Assembly (NCBI GenBank): GCA_964620915.1
Contig: CAZUKP010000009.1
Span: 1 to 64,000 of the forward strand
Source: Hyphomicrobium_A sp964620915
GTDB lineage: Bacteria > Pseudomonadota > Alphaproteobacteria > Rhizobiales > Hyphomicrobiaceae
Reading direction: 5' to 3'
DNA: 64,000 bases
This document shows positions 35,100 to 43,797 of this stretch, in pieces. The notes beneath the pieces were generated by a model. The model ran no database searches. It was not told the DNA's origin and saw only the letters and a program-made list of their open reading frames with translations. Position numbers and translations under genes: made by a program. Within the stretch, counting starts at the first letter, position 1. Each line of letters opens with the position of its first letter.

Positions 35100-37283
35100 T
35101 CAATTCTTCTTGCTTAGGCTGAAGCGGGGAGGGAAGTTTTCCTTCAGCGCTTGCCCACGGCCCGAGAGGCTCGGGTTCGTCAGGAAATACTGATGGGCGT
35201 TGAAGGCTTCCACTCCCTTTGCCGGAACGATCCGCACAGACGAACCATCCGGTTTAATGCACCAGCTCTGTTGGTTATCTCTGAGGTTTGCAACCATGAT
35301 CTGGTCGAGAACCTGCTCATGGACTGTAGGGTTCAAAATGGGAACCATGGCCTCGACGCGCCTGTCGAGGTTGCGGGGCATCATATCAGCGGAGCTGATG
35401 TAAACGGTTGAATTTGGTGAAGGCAGTTGTTCGCCGCGTCCGAAACAATAGATGCGCGCGTGTTCAAGAAAGCGTCCGATGATGCTCTTGACGCGAATGT
35501 TTTCCGACAGACCAGGAATCCCGGGACGCAGGCAACAGACGCCGCGAACCACAAGGTCGATCTGCACGCCAGCCTGGCTTGCCTCATACAGCGTCGTGAT
35601 GATCTGGCCGTCAACGAGCGCGTTCATCTTCATCCAAATGTTCGCGGGACGACCAGCCTTCGCGTGGTCAATTTCCTCGCGGATATGTGCGATGATTCGC
35701 TCGCGGATGCCATGCGGACTGGCCGCCATCACTTCAAGTTCGGCGGGTTCTCCATAACCAGTGACAAAATTGAGAATCCGCGTGACGTCGCGTGCGATTG
35801 CCGGATTGGTCGTGAATAGCGACAGATCGGTATAAACACGGGCGGTTTGCGGATGGTAGTTACCGGTGCCGATGTGGCAGTAGGTTGTGAGTTCGGACCC
35901 TTCGCGCCGCACAATGAGCCCGAGCTTGGCATGAGTCTTAAGCTCGACGAAGCCGTAGACGACATGCACGCCGACGTTCTCGAGATCGCGGGCCCAGCGG
36001 ATGTTTGCAGCTTCATCGAAGCGCGCCTTGAGCTCGACAACCGCAGTCACGGACTTGCCTGCTTCCACCGCCTCTTTCAAAGCGCGCACGATGGGGCTGT
36101 CGCTTGACGTGCGATAGAGCGTCCACTTGATGGCCATGACGTTGGGATCCGCCACGGCTTGGCGAAGGTACTGTACGACCACATCGAAGGACTCGTAAGG
36201 GTGGTGAACGATGATGTCCTTCTTGCGAATGGCCTCGAAACAGTCGCCACTGAATTCGCGGATGCGTTCTGGAAACCGGCTGCTGAATGGTTTGAAGAGC
36301 AGGTCGGGCCGGTCAGATACGATCAACTGAGACGTGTCGGCGAGACCTAGAAGACCTTCCTTCACAAAGACCGACTCGTCTCCGACCTCCAGTTCCTGCA
36401 CGACGAACCGCTTGAGCGGATTCGGCATTGCGGCTTCGAGTTCCAGTCTTATGACGTGTCCGCGTCGGCGCCGCTTTAGCGCGGTCTCGTATGACCGAAC
36501 GAGATCCTCCGCTTTCTCCTCCAGTTCGATGTCGCTGTCGCGAAGCAATCGGAAGACGCCTTTGCTCTTGATTTCGAATCCTGAGAACAGCTCCTCGATG
36601 AACAGGGTGGTCAAGCTTTCGACGCGAATGAAGCGAAGGTCGTTCGGGTCGCTTTCTTCGCTGTTCAGACGTATGAACCGTTCGAGCTGGCCGGGAATCG
36701 GGATGAGACCATTCATCACTTTTCCGTCGCTCTCGCGGACGAGCTCGACGACGACGACCAACCCCTTGTTCAAGATGAAGGGGAACGGGTGCGCCGGGTC
36801 GACGGCAATCGGAGTCAGGATGGGAAAAATGTGTGAGAGAAATAGTCGCTTCAACCAGCCACGTTCGGGTGCGCGAAGGTCTTTGGACTCCAGGATATGA
36901 AGTCCCGCTTCGGCCAGTTCCTTTCTCAAAGTGCGCCAGCAGGCTTGCTTATCGGCAACGAGGCCTGCCGCGAAGCGATTGATCGCACGCAATTGCTGGG
37001 CCGGCGTCAAGCCGTCCTCAGAAAGCGTCTGCACGTCGGCTGAGACCTGCCCATACACGCCAGCGACGCGCACCATGTAAAACTCGTCCAAGTTGGAGGC
37101 CGAGATCGACAGAAAGCGGAGTCGTTCCAGAAGTGGGTGACGCTCATTTTGCGCCTCCTCGAGTACGCGCCGGTTAAACTGCAGCCAGGAAAGCTCACGG
37201 TTATAAAAGCGCGCGCGACCCTCCGGAGGCGTCTTCGCCTTCGGTTGCGGCTTCTCCCGGACTTTGTTCCCGGCGTTCGTCAT
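35100..37283 (-). CDS. ppk: polyphosphate kinase 1
   Basis: Reversibly makes inorganic polyphosphate from ATP. The 727-residue protein has the full PPK1 layout: N-terminal helical domain (ARFYNRELSWLQFNRRVLEEAQ), head domain, and the two catalytic phospholipase-D-like domains. The phosphorylated-His region is in ELKTHAKLGLIVRREG (His in KTHAK) and the arginine-rich RVRGVCCLRPG counterpart appears as VVRGVCCLRPGIPG. GAGGAG precedes the start. It lies directly upstream of ppx. Confidence 0.95.
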   Translation of the reverse strand: MTNAGNKVREKPQPKAKTPPEGRARFYNRELSWLQFNRRVLEEAQNERHPLLERLRFLSISASNLDEFYMVRVAGVYGQVSADVQTLSEDGLTPAQQLRAINRFAAGLVADKQACWRTLRKELAEAGLHILESKDLRAPERGWLKRLFLSHIFPILTPIAVDPAHPFPFILNKGLVVVVELVRESDGKVMNGLIPIPGQLERFIRLNSEESDPNDLRFIRVESLTTLFIEELFSGFEIKSKGVFRLLRDSDIELEEKAEDLVRSYETALKRRRRGHVIRLELEAAMPNPLKRFVVQELEVGDESVFVKEGLLGLADTSQLIVSDRPDLLFKPFSSRFPERIREFSGDCFEAIRKKDIIVHHPYESFDVVVQYLRQAVADPNVMAIKWTLYRTSSDSPIVRALKEAVEAGKSVTAVVELKARFDEAANIRWARDLENVGVHVVYGFVELKTHAKLGLIVRREGSELTTYCHIGTGNYHPQTARVYTDLSLFTTNPAIARDVTRILNFVTGYGEPAELEVMAASPHGIRERIIAHIREEIDHAKAGRPANIWMKMNALVDGQIITTLYEASQAGVQIDLVVRGVCCLRPGIPGLSENIRVKSIIGRFLEHARIYCFGRGEQLPSPNSTVYISSADMMPRNLDRRVEAMVPILNPTVHEQVLDQIMVANLRDNQQSWCIKPDGSSVRIVPAKGVEAFNAHQYFLTNPSLSGRGQALKENFPPRFSLSKKN

Positions 37284-37366
37284 CTGTTACTCCTCAAAAT
37301 GTCCGCTACACCCCATAGGGTGAGTACAACACGACAATGACATACACGGCAGACCTTAGGTTTTTA

Positions 37367-38059
37367 TCACTCCGTGCCGCCAGCGTTTTCGCACGCTGAC
37401 AGGGCCTCGGCTGCGAGCGCTCGCGTGACCTTCCGCTGTTTGGCGAGTGCCAAGCGGTCGACCTCGGCAACGACGCGGTTTGCAGCCTCCATGGATCGTT
37501 CCATACGCACACCCAGGTATTCTACAACAGCGGGTTCGATATTGAGTTGCCGATCAGAAAACAGTTTTACGAGCACCGCCCTCAAGAGGACGTCGTCGGG
37601 TGCCAGAAGCTCAACGATCGGTAGCGCACGCATGCGCGAGCGCAGATCGGGCAGCGCAATGTCGAGATCGCCGGGTGCCACGTGCGATGTCATCAGAACA
37701 CTGATCCGGCTTTCGCGAGCAAGGTTGAGTAGGTGAAACAGCGCCTGCTCGTCTGCGCAGCCGATGTCGAGATCTTCGATGACGAGCGCAGTGTTGTTTT
37801 TCATCTCTCCAACGCGTGCATCGGTCAGCCTATCTGCGGTGATAAGTTCGCCCGACGTTCGCAACTGCCACACATGCGCCAAGTGGCTCTTGCCCGAGCC
37901 GCGCGGCCCGATGACGACGGCGGCCGGATGCGGCCAGTTCGGCCAGCGATCGATGAGTTCCACAGCCGCAGCATTCGAGTGACTGACGAGATAATCCTCA
38001 GCACCAAGCGCTGCGCGGTGCGGTAAGTCGAGTACGAGTTGGCGCGGTGCTGCGGTCAT
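37367..38059 (-). CDS. hdaA: HdaA/DnaA-family regulatory ATPase
   Basis: A 230-residue AAA+ protein of the Hda group, which with the DNA clamp stimulates DnaA-ATP hydrolysis and so limits initiation of replication. It begins QLVLDLPHRAALGAEDYLVS, the clamp-binding QL-x-LDLP-like motif at its N-terminus. Walker A is GPRGSGKSHLAHVW (about 51-64) and Walker B LVIEDLDIG. The start overlaps the stop of the AI-2E-type permease by four bases. The pairing with this permease, ppk and ppx is common in Hyphomicrobiales. Confidence 0.92.
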   Translation of the reverse strand: MTAAPRQLVLDLPHRAALGAEDYLVSHSNAAAVELIDRWPNWPHPAAVVIGPRGSGKSHLAHVWQLRTSGELITADRLTDARVGEMKNNTALVIEDLDIGCADEQALFHLLNLARESRISVLMTSHVAPGDLDIALPDLRSRMRALPIVELLAPDDVLLRAVLVKLFSDRQLNIEPAVVEYLGVRMERSMEAANRVVAEVDRLALAKQRKVTRALAAEALSACENAGGTE

Positions 38060-39165
38060 GGCGCCGGCGGTTCCTGTGAAGGTCTCTCAGCATGTGGGGG
38101 GACGTCTTCACCCTGGTAGACGGTGCTTTCAAGATAGACCTTCAGCGCGAAGCGAACGAGGACGGCGATGGCCGCTCCGATAGGCACGGCAAGAAGAACG
38201 CCGACGAGCCCGAAGAGATAGCTGAAGGCAAATAGCGAGAAGATAATCCAAACGGGATGGAGTCCGACTTTTGAGCCAACGATCTTTGGGCTCAAAAACG
38301 CTCCGTCAAGCACCTGTGCGCCAGCGAAGACGCCCAAGACAATCAAGATCGGCGTTGTTTGCGGCCAAAACTGAATGACGGCGATGATCGTCGCGCTGAT
38401 CAACCCCAGGGCCCACCCAACGAAGGGAATGAAGCTCAATATCCCCGTTCCCAGACCTACCAGAAGGCTGTAGCGCAGACCTGCGGTACTCAATGCCAGC
38501 ACATAGTAAACTGAAAGAATAAGACAGATCGTGCCCTGGCCGCGAATGAAAGCTGCGACGGTGTCGTTGATGTCGCTGGCAAGGCGCCGGATCGTTGGTG
38601 CGTGGTCTCGCGGCAGCCATGAGTCAATTTTGGCGAGCATCGAGTGCCAGTCGATGAGAACGTAGAACACGACGACCGGCGTTACGAGCACTAGGGACAG
38701 AAAGTTGAAGAGCGCCAAGCCTTGGCTCCAAAGAGAGCCTGCAAAATCTCCAGCAAGGCTGCCCCAGTTTTCTGCCATGCCCTGCGAAGCACGGTTGAGA
38801 CCCGCTTCAAATTCCGGGTAGTGGGTGCCCAATTGCTGGCGAGCCCACGACTCCAGTAACGTTTGCAGGCGCTCGATTTCGTCGGGCAGCGCTACGGCGA
38901 ACTGTTGGATTTGGGTTAGCAGCAGCGGCACCAGTAAGATGAGCGCAGCAACGAGCAGACAGCTGACGGCTACCACAATCAGCATGGCCGTAAGTGCGCG
39001 CGGGATTCCGCGTTGCGTGAGTTTGTCGGCGACGGGGCTAAGGAAGTAGGCAATGACGATGCCTGCCACGAAAGGCAGCATGATCGCTTCCAGTAGGCCG
39101 ATAAGGATCCCGAAGAGTATGGCCACCGAGATCCAGAAAAGCACCTGTCGCCCGATACCCATCAT
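38056..39165 (-). CDS. AI-2E transporter family permease
   Basis: A 369-residue membrane protein with eight or so hydrophobic segments, typical of the AI-2E/TqsA family. Recognisable patterns are AGIVIAYFLSPVADKLTQRGIPR near the start, IPFVGWALGLISATIIAVIQF, LSPKIVGSKVGLHPVWIIFSLFAF and GLVGVLLAVPIGAAIAVL. Substrates of most members are unknown. AAGGG precedes the ATG. It overlaps hdaA and is transcribed with it. Confidence 0.9.
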   Translation of the reverse strand: MMGIGRQVLFWISVAILFGILIGLLEAIMLPFVAGIVIAYFLSPVADKLTQRGIPRALTAMLIVVAVSCLLVAALILLVPLLLTQIQQFAVALPDEIERLQTLLESWARQQLGTHYPEFEAGLNRASQGMAENWGSLAGDFAGSLWSQGLALFNFLSLVLVTPVVVFYVLIDWHSMLAKIDSWLPRDHAPTIRRLASDINDTVAAFIRGQGTICLILSVYYVLALSTAGLRYSLLVGLGTGILSFIPFVGWALGLISATIIAVIQFWPQTTPILIVLGVFAGAQVLDGAFLSPKIVGSKVGLHPVWIIFSLFAFSYLFGLVGVLLAVPIGAAIAVLVRFALKVYLESTVYQGEDVPPHAERPSQEPPAP

Positions 39166-39200
39166 TTGGCCCTTTAGCGGGTTGCGCTCAATCGCGCCGG

Positions 39201-39764
39201 TCAGCCGCTCGTAACATCCTCGCCAGTCGATTCATATCCTGACATATGCAGGAGCCAAGTGCGAAGATAGGCGGCAAGTGACGCCAGCGTGAGAAAGCCC
39301 GTTATCCAAATCAGGCCAAAGCGGAGCCATCCTAGCCCGAGACCGAAGCCTTCATCAGCCAGAACGGTACCTGCAAGAATAATCTGCGCAACCGTGTTGG
39401 CCTTGCTGACGATTAACGGCCGAATCCGCATGGGATTGCCGAGCAACCAGGACAGTACGACGGCAATCACGATCAATATGTCACGAGAGACGACGGCAAT
39501 CACGAGCCACAGCGGAAGTTTGCCTGCCACTCCCAGGGCGAGAAAAATACAAACAATGAGCAGTTTGTCGGCAATCGGATCGAGATAGGCGCCAAGCTCG
39601 GTCTTCCATCCGAACGACTTGGCGAGATACCCGTCAACGGCATCCGAAATGCCTGCAATGATGAACGCAAAAAAGGCGGCTTGAGTTTGCCCCGTCACAA
39701 GGAGCCAGAAGACGAACGGCACCAAGATCACGCGGCCTAGAGAAATGAAGTTGGGAATAGTCAA
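39201..39764 (-). CDS. CDP-alcohol phosphatidyltransferase (PgsA-like)
   Basis: A 187-residue integral membrane enzyme that joins a CDP-diacylglycerol phosphatidyl group to a small alcohol such as glycerol 3-phosphate. The catalytic motif is DAVDGYLAKSFGWKTELGAYLDPIADKLL (pieces DAVDG and LDPIADK hold the metal-binding aspartates). The canonical Ala-Arg after DGxx is Ala-Lys here. Four or five membrane segments are visible. The start is TTG with AGGA upstream, because no ATG is in frame. It is 35 bases upstream of the AI-2E permease. Confidence 0.85.
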   Translation of the reverse strand: MTIPNFISLGRVILVPFVFWLLVTGQTQAAFFAFIIAGISDAVDGYLAKSFGWKTELGAYLDPIADKLLIVCIFLALGVAGKLPLWLVIAVVSRDILIVIAVVLSWLLGNPMRIRPLIVSKANTVAQIILAGTVLADEGFGLGLGWLRFGLIWITGFLTLASLAAYLRTWLLHMSGYESTGEDVTSG

Positions 39765-40028
39765 AGCTCAATCCTGGTCTTCTGTTCGGTCCCGAATTCG
39801 TTCGGCATTCTTATGTTCGCGCCATCGCCCGGCCAATTTTACCGATTGCCGTGCGCCTGGGCCTTGACTTTATACGGGGTGCGGCCTGCGTGGGGGCAGG
39901 TCTCGGGGCCGCAGGCGGCAGATTGAGCCCCTGGAGCACAAAACCGCGAGAATTTCCAGCAAGCACTGGCAGGTGGGACAACGTTACCGCAGGCAAACAA
40001 GAACGCGCCGAGCGCCCCGTCAAGCCCT

Positions 40029-41117
40029 TCAGTACCCCGCGCGAAGGACCCAACCACCTCCGTAGCCTTGGAGTGACAGGCCTCGGGGGGAAAGGGCGGA
40101 GGCGAGCTCGTTTACGCCACCGGGATAGCGCAGCGACACGTTGGCACCACTCGCCGTCTCCGCGTCGATCGTGAGGTCTTCGACGCCCGGCAGATCAAGT
40201 AGCTGGCGGCGGATGTCGTACCACTCTGCGAGGCTCGAATACTGTGCTTGAAGCACAACTGGCATACCGCTGGAGCGGCCAGGCCCGGCCTTAACCGATT
40301 TCCACCGTCCCTCGATAACGCCTTGGCCGATCACGGCGGCGAGTTCCATCGCGTAGGTGATATCGCCGTCGAATACCCGATAGCTGCGTCTCAGATTGAT
40401 CGGTCCGGCGGCGTCCACACCTGCGAGGGTGACATTAAGACGCCGTGTGGCTGGATCAGGTTCTGCAATCGCAACGATGATCAAGTTGGATTGGTAGGCG
40501 CTCGAGAGTGCGCGGCCGGCGCTGTTGTCCCCGTTGGCAAGCTTCTTCAGCGTATCGGCTTGAGTTTGTGGATTGAGAGCTTTGAGTTCGATGGGTGTCA
40601 GCGTGTGTTCAAGGTCCAGCCCGCGCCACACTGAGGTCCAGGTCGAAGAAACCTGGCCGCCCTGAATTCCGCCTTGAGCATCTAGAACGACGGGCACGAG
40701 TGCGATCTCGGTGGCTTGCTCCTCAACAAACGGCACGCCTTCCTGTTGCAGAACCCCGCGGACGGCCTGTGGGCGGAAGGAAAAGTCGAGCGTCGCAATG
40801 TAGCGTGTGCGCGAGTTGCGTTCTGACCGAATGGAGAGCCCCTCAAAAAAGTCGGAGGAGTTCAGAACCGACAGGCGTTTCAGCCGGTCATACTCGGTGA
40901 CTGGGACCAAGCGTTTCAAGAGGGAGCCGAACGCGGCTTCTTGGCCATCGGCCAGCGCCTTCTTCTTGGCGGTGACGGCATTCTCAGCTTCAGCATCCAC
41001 GGGGTAGTTGGCGACCGTATAGACTTCTTCGTCGGCCGCAACGGCGGTGCTCGGGCCAGCAAGAGCCAAGGCACACGCGACTGCCACTGTCAGGTTTCTC
41101 AACAGCCCTTCCCGCAA
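40029..41117 (-). CDS. exported DUF2066 domain protein
   Basis: A protein of about 362 residues with a signal peptide (RNLTVAVACALALAGPSTAVA, cleaved near VAA|DE). The mature protein matches DUF2066 in its FEGLSIRSERNSRTRYIATLDFSFRPQAVRGVLQQEG (in part) and its closing repeats with a Gly-rich end. It probably works in the periplasm. No ATG is in frame. The best start is TTG at 41117, preceded by GGAGGG at four bases, with another TTG at 41129. It is divergent from purM. Confidence 0.8.
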   Translation of the reverse strand: MREGLLRNLTVAVACALALAGPSTAVAADEEVYTVANYPVDAEAENAVTAKKKALADGQEAAFGSLLKRLVPVTEYDRLKRLSVLNSSDFFEGLSIRSERNSRTRYIATLDFSFRPQAVRGVLQQEGVPFVEEQATEIALVPVVLDAQGGIQGGQVSSTWTSVWRGLDLEHTLTPIELKALNPQTQADTLKKLANGDNSAGRALSSAYQSNLIIVAIAEPDPATRRLNVTLAGVDAAGPINLRRSYRVFDGDITYAMELAAVIGQGVIEGRWKSVKAGPGRSSGMPVVLQAQYSSLAEWYDIRRQLLDLPGVEDLTIDAETASGANVSLRYPGGVNELASALSPRGLSLQGYGGGWVLRAGY

Positions 41118-41221
41118 GTGGCCCTCCAATCCGCTGCCCGTGTTGCCGACTGGCCGCCGGAACTGCTAGGACGCCCCATCTCCTGCAGCCATTGCGGCGA
41201 AAGTCGGGATCTTAAGGTGAA

Positions 41222-42349
41222 ATGACAGAGCCGGGTCCCAAAGGCAAGCCGACCATTTCCTATCGTGATGCCGGCGTCGACATAGACGCTGGTAATCAAC
41301 TTGTTGAGGCCATTAAGCCACTCGCCAGGGCCACGCGCCGGCCTGGCGCCGATGCAAGTTTGGGTGGATTTGGAGGATTGTTCGATCTCAAGGGGGCCGG
41401 GTTCAGAGACCCGATTCTGGTGTCGGCGACAGATGGTGTCGGCACCAAGCTGAAAATCGCCATCGAAACGGGCTGCCACGATACGATCGGCATCGATCTT
41501 GTGGCCATGTGCGTCAACGATCTTATCGTTCAAGGCGCCGAGCCCTTGCTGTTCCTCGATTATTTTGCGTGCGGAAAACTCGATGTGGAAACCGCGCGCA
41601 GTGTTGTTGCTGGTATCGCTGCGGGTTGCACGGAAGCAGGCTGCGCGCTTGTCGGCGGCGAGACGGCTGAAATGCCGGGCATGTACGCTTCAGGTGATTA
41701 TGATCTCGCAGGCTTTGCAGTCGGCGCCGTTGAGCGTGGGCAGATCCTGCCGGCCGGCAACATCGCTGTGGGAGACGTTCTCATCGGGTTGCCATCCGCT
41801 GGCGTTCATTCCAACGGCTATTCGCTCGTTCGCCGGTTGGTTGCCGAGGAGAAGCTTTCCTGGAGCGCGCCGGCCCCGTTCGAGCCTAACCAGTCGCTCG
41901 CGCAGGCGCTGCTCACACCGACACGCATCTACGTCAAGCCGCTGCTTGCGGCGCTCAAAGCAACGGGGCGCGCTGGCAAAGCAATCAAGGCTTTGTCGCA
42001 CATCACGGGCGGTGGCATCTCAGAGAATTTGCCGCGTGTTCTTCCTGAAGCCGTCAGCGCGCACATTGATCTTTCGGCCATTGCCGCCCCTCCCGTATTC
42101 GGTTGGCTCGCGAAGGCTGGAAATCTCGATCAGGCCGAGCTGCTTCGCACCTTCAACTGCGGCATCGGGATGATCGTTGTCGCTGCCAAGAACGAAGCCG
42201 ACGCCGTGCTGTCAGCTCTCAGCGAGACCGGCGAGATGCCTGCGGTGATCGGTGAGATCGCAGCGCCCGGCGGAACCAGAAGTAAAGCGAAGGGAAGTAG
42301 CGCCGCGTGGGCTGTCAACTATTCGGGCGCGCTGAATTTTGTTGCCTGA
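41222..42349 (+). CDS. purM: phosphoribosylformylglycinamidine cyclo-ligase (AIR synthetase)
   Basis: Closes the imidazole ring of 5-aminoimidazole ribonucleotide, fifth step of purine synthesis. The 375-residue protein has SYRDAGVDIDAGNQLVEAIKPL, DPILVSATDGVGTKLKIA, GIDLVAMCVNDLIVQGAEPLLFLDYFACGKLD (in part) with metal and ATP ligands, ALVGGETAEMPGMY and HITGGGISENLPRVLPE. An AAGGTGA ribosome site is present. It is followed by a membrane protein and purN on the same strand. Confidence 0.96.
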   Translation: MTEPGPKGKPTISYRDAGVDIDAGNQLVEAIKPLARATRRPGADASLGGFGGLFDLKGAGFRDPILVSATDGVGTKLKIAIETGCHDTIGIDLVAMCVNDLIVQGAEPLLFLDYFACGKLDVETARSVVAGIAAGCTEAGCALVGGETAEMPGMYASGDYDLAGFAVGAVERGQILPAGNIAVGDVLIGLPSAGVHSNGYSLVRRLVAEEKLSWSAPAPFEPNQSLAQALLTPTRIYVKPLLAALKATGRAGKAIKALSHITGGGISENLPRVLPEAVSAHIDLSAIAAPPVFGWLAKAGNLDQAELLRTFNCGIGMIVVAAKNEADAVLSALSETGEMPAVIGEIAAPGGTRSKAKGSSAAWAVNYSGALNFVA

Positions 42350-42388
42350 TCGCGTCGCAGTAGCGGTGCGGCTGGCGGGAGAGGCCAT

Positions 42389-42874
42389 ATGACTGCCGCT
42401 GAGGAGCACACCAAGGCCGTCCGGCTCTGGCCCTACGTCAAGCAATTCATTCCGATCTATCTTGGTCTGTCGATCGCGGTGGCCGTCGTTTTGTTTGTGT
42501 TCGAGTTCCAGACCAATGCTGGCGTCAACGTTGCAGTCTTGGTCCCATCGTTGGTTCTGCCGATAATCAGGTTCGTCAGCGATTATCAAAGACCGTTCGA
42601 CAGGTCTGAGCGGCTCCGCTTCACCTTTCTGATCTTCCTGGCATCCATTGTCGCGTCGCTCGCACTCCTTGCTGTGGCAGGCGTGATTGTCTTCTCCATC
42701 GAACACAGCGCACCCTCCATAGAGGAGGTGGTCGTCATAATGCGGTTGTTTGCCTGGCAGATTGCGCTTTCGGTTTTTGTGACGAGCCTCGTCTACCTGG
42801 CGGTCATATACTTTTTCTCCGGCTTCTACGCCCGTTTCCTCACCAAGCGACTTGCGGCAAAGGGCGGGGCGTAA
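42389..42874 (+). CDS. membrane protein, ABZJ_00895-like family
   Basis: A 161-residue protein with four hydrophobic segments (about 20-40, 45-64, 78-103, 118-145) and a short cytoplasmic basic C-terminus. The central hydrophilic turn reads SDYQRPFDRSERLRF, which resembles the ABZJ_00895 family of unknown function (from memory). GGGAGAGG precedes the ATG. It sits between purM and purN, so it is probably cotranscribed, but nothing shows a role in purines. Confidence 0.6.
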   Translation: MTAAEEHTKAVRLWPYVKQFIPIYLGLSIAVAVVLFVFEFQTNAGVNVAVLVPSLVLPIIRFVSDYQRPFDRSERLRFTFLIFLASIVASLALLAVAGVIVFSIEHSAPSIEEVVVIMRLFAWQIALSVFVTSLVYLAVIYFFSGFYARFLTKRLAAKGGA

Positions 42875-42914
42875 TGACGGCATCGAGCGTCACAACGAAC
42901 ATGAGTTGGTCGCC

Positions 42915-43583
42915 GTGAAGAAGCGCGTTGGTATTCTAATTTCAGGCAGGGGGTCGAACATGGCCTCGCTGATCGCGGCTGCGCGCAAAGATGATTATCC
43001 CGCCAAAATTGTCTGCGTTCTTTCCAATCGACCTGATGCGTTGGGACTTAACACTGCCGAAAGCGAAGGCATTCCTGCCAGCGCGATCGATCACAAGGCG
43101 TTCGCAGTTCGAGAGGCCTTCGAAGCCGAACTGGATGGGGCGCTGAGATCATTTCAGGTCGACATCGTCGCCTGCGCCGGCTTCATGCGGATCATGACGG
43201 CGCCCTTCGTCGAGCGGTGGCGCGACAGAATGGTCAATATCCACCCGTCGTTACTTCCCGCCTTCAAGGGGCTCGACACGCACGCCCGCGCCATTGCGGC
43301 AGGCGCCAAGCTCACGGGCTGCACCGTTCATGTCGTCCGGCCGGATATGGATGCTGGGCCCATTATTGCCCAGGCTGCGGTCCCAATTCTCGATTCCGAC
43401 ATAGCCGAATCGCTGGCAGCGCGGGTATTGCGGGTCGAGCATATGCTTTATCCCCACGCGCTTGCCCTGTTTGCGGCTGGGAAAATCCGTGTTGAGGGTG
43501 AGCGCGTCGTGGGGCCCCCAGCCCCATCCAACCCCTTGGAATGCCTCGTTTGGCCGCCCCTGGACGTGCCGGGTGGAACTTGA
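42915..43583 (+). CDS. purN: phosphoribosylglycinamide formyltransferase
   Basis: Transfers a formyl group from 10-formyltetrahydrofolate to GAR in purine synthesis. The 222-residue protein starts VKKRVGILISGRGSNMASLIAAAR and has the catalytic Asn/His region MVNIHPSLLPAFKGLDTHARAI and the Asp in GCTVHVVRPDMDAGPII. The chosen start is GTG at 42915. A longer TTG start at 42852 would overlap the previous gene and lacks family character. Together with purM it is the usual alphaproteobacterial pair. Confidence 0.95.
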   Translation: MKKRVGILISGRGSNMASLIAAARKDDYPAKIVCVLSNRPDALGLNTAESEGIPASAIDHKAFAVREAFEAELDGALRSFQVDIVACAGFMRIMTAPFVERWRDRMVNIHPSLLPAFKGLDTHARAIAAGAKLTGCTVHVVRPDMDAGPIIAQAAVPILDSDIAESLAARVLRVEHMLYPHALALFAAGKIRVEGERVVGPPAPSNPLECLVWPPLDVPGGT

Positions 43584-43589
43584 TGCATA

Positions 43590-43623
43590 TCAAATCCGGC
43601 GCGCCAAATTGAAGCGGATTTGA
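43590..43623. repeat. 9-bp inverted repeat downstream of purN
   Basis: TCAAATCCG at 43590-43598 pairs perfectly with CGGATTTGA at 43615-43623 across a 16-base loop. It starts six bases after the purN stop. It could terminate purN, though no U-tract follows, or be an operator for the P450 gene. Confidence 0.4.
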
Positions 43624-43637
43624 CAGTCCTGATAGAC

Positions 43638-43685
43638 ACTTAGGTCTTGGGGATGCTACTTAGACGACCGCTTTGGGGCACTTAG
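43638..43685 (+). promoter_or_regulatory. three phased ACTTAG repeats upstream of the P450 gene
   Basis: ACTTAG occurs at 43638-43643, 43658-43663 and 43680-43685, spaced 20 and 22 bases, about two helical turns apart and 112-160 bases before the P450 start. The second and third copies are each preceded by TTGGGG. Such phasing suits a cooperative regulator. No known factor is assigned. Confidence 0.35.
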
Positions 43686-43797
43686 CGAAGCGGTTTGCGC
43701 CGCCATTATCCAAGGCCGGTTTCCAAATTTACATCCCGTTGTCTGGATTAGGCATAGAAAGTGCGTTCGCACGGCCCGTTCCCCGGGAGAAGACCTC

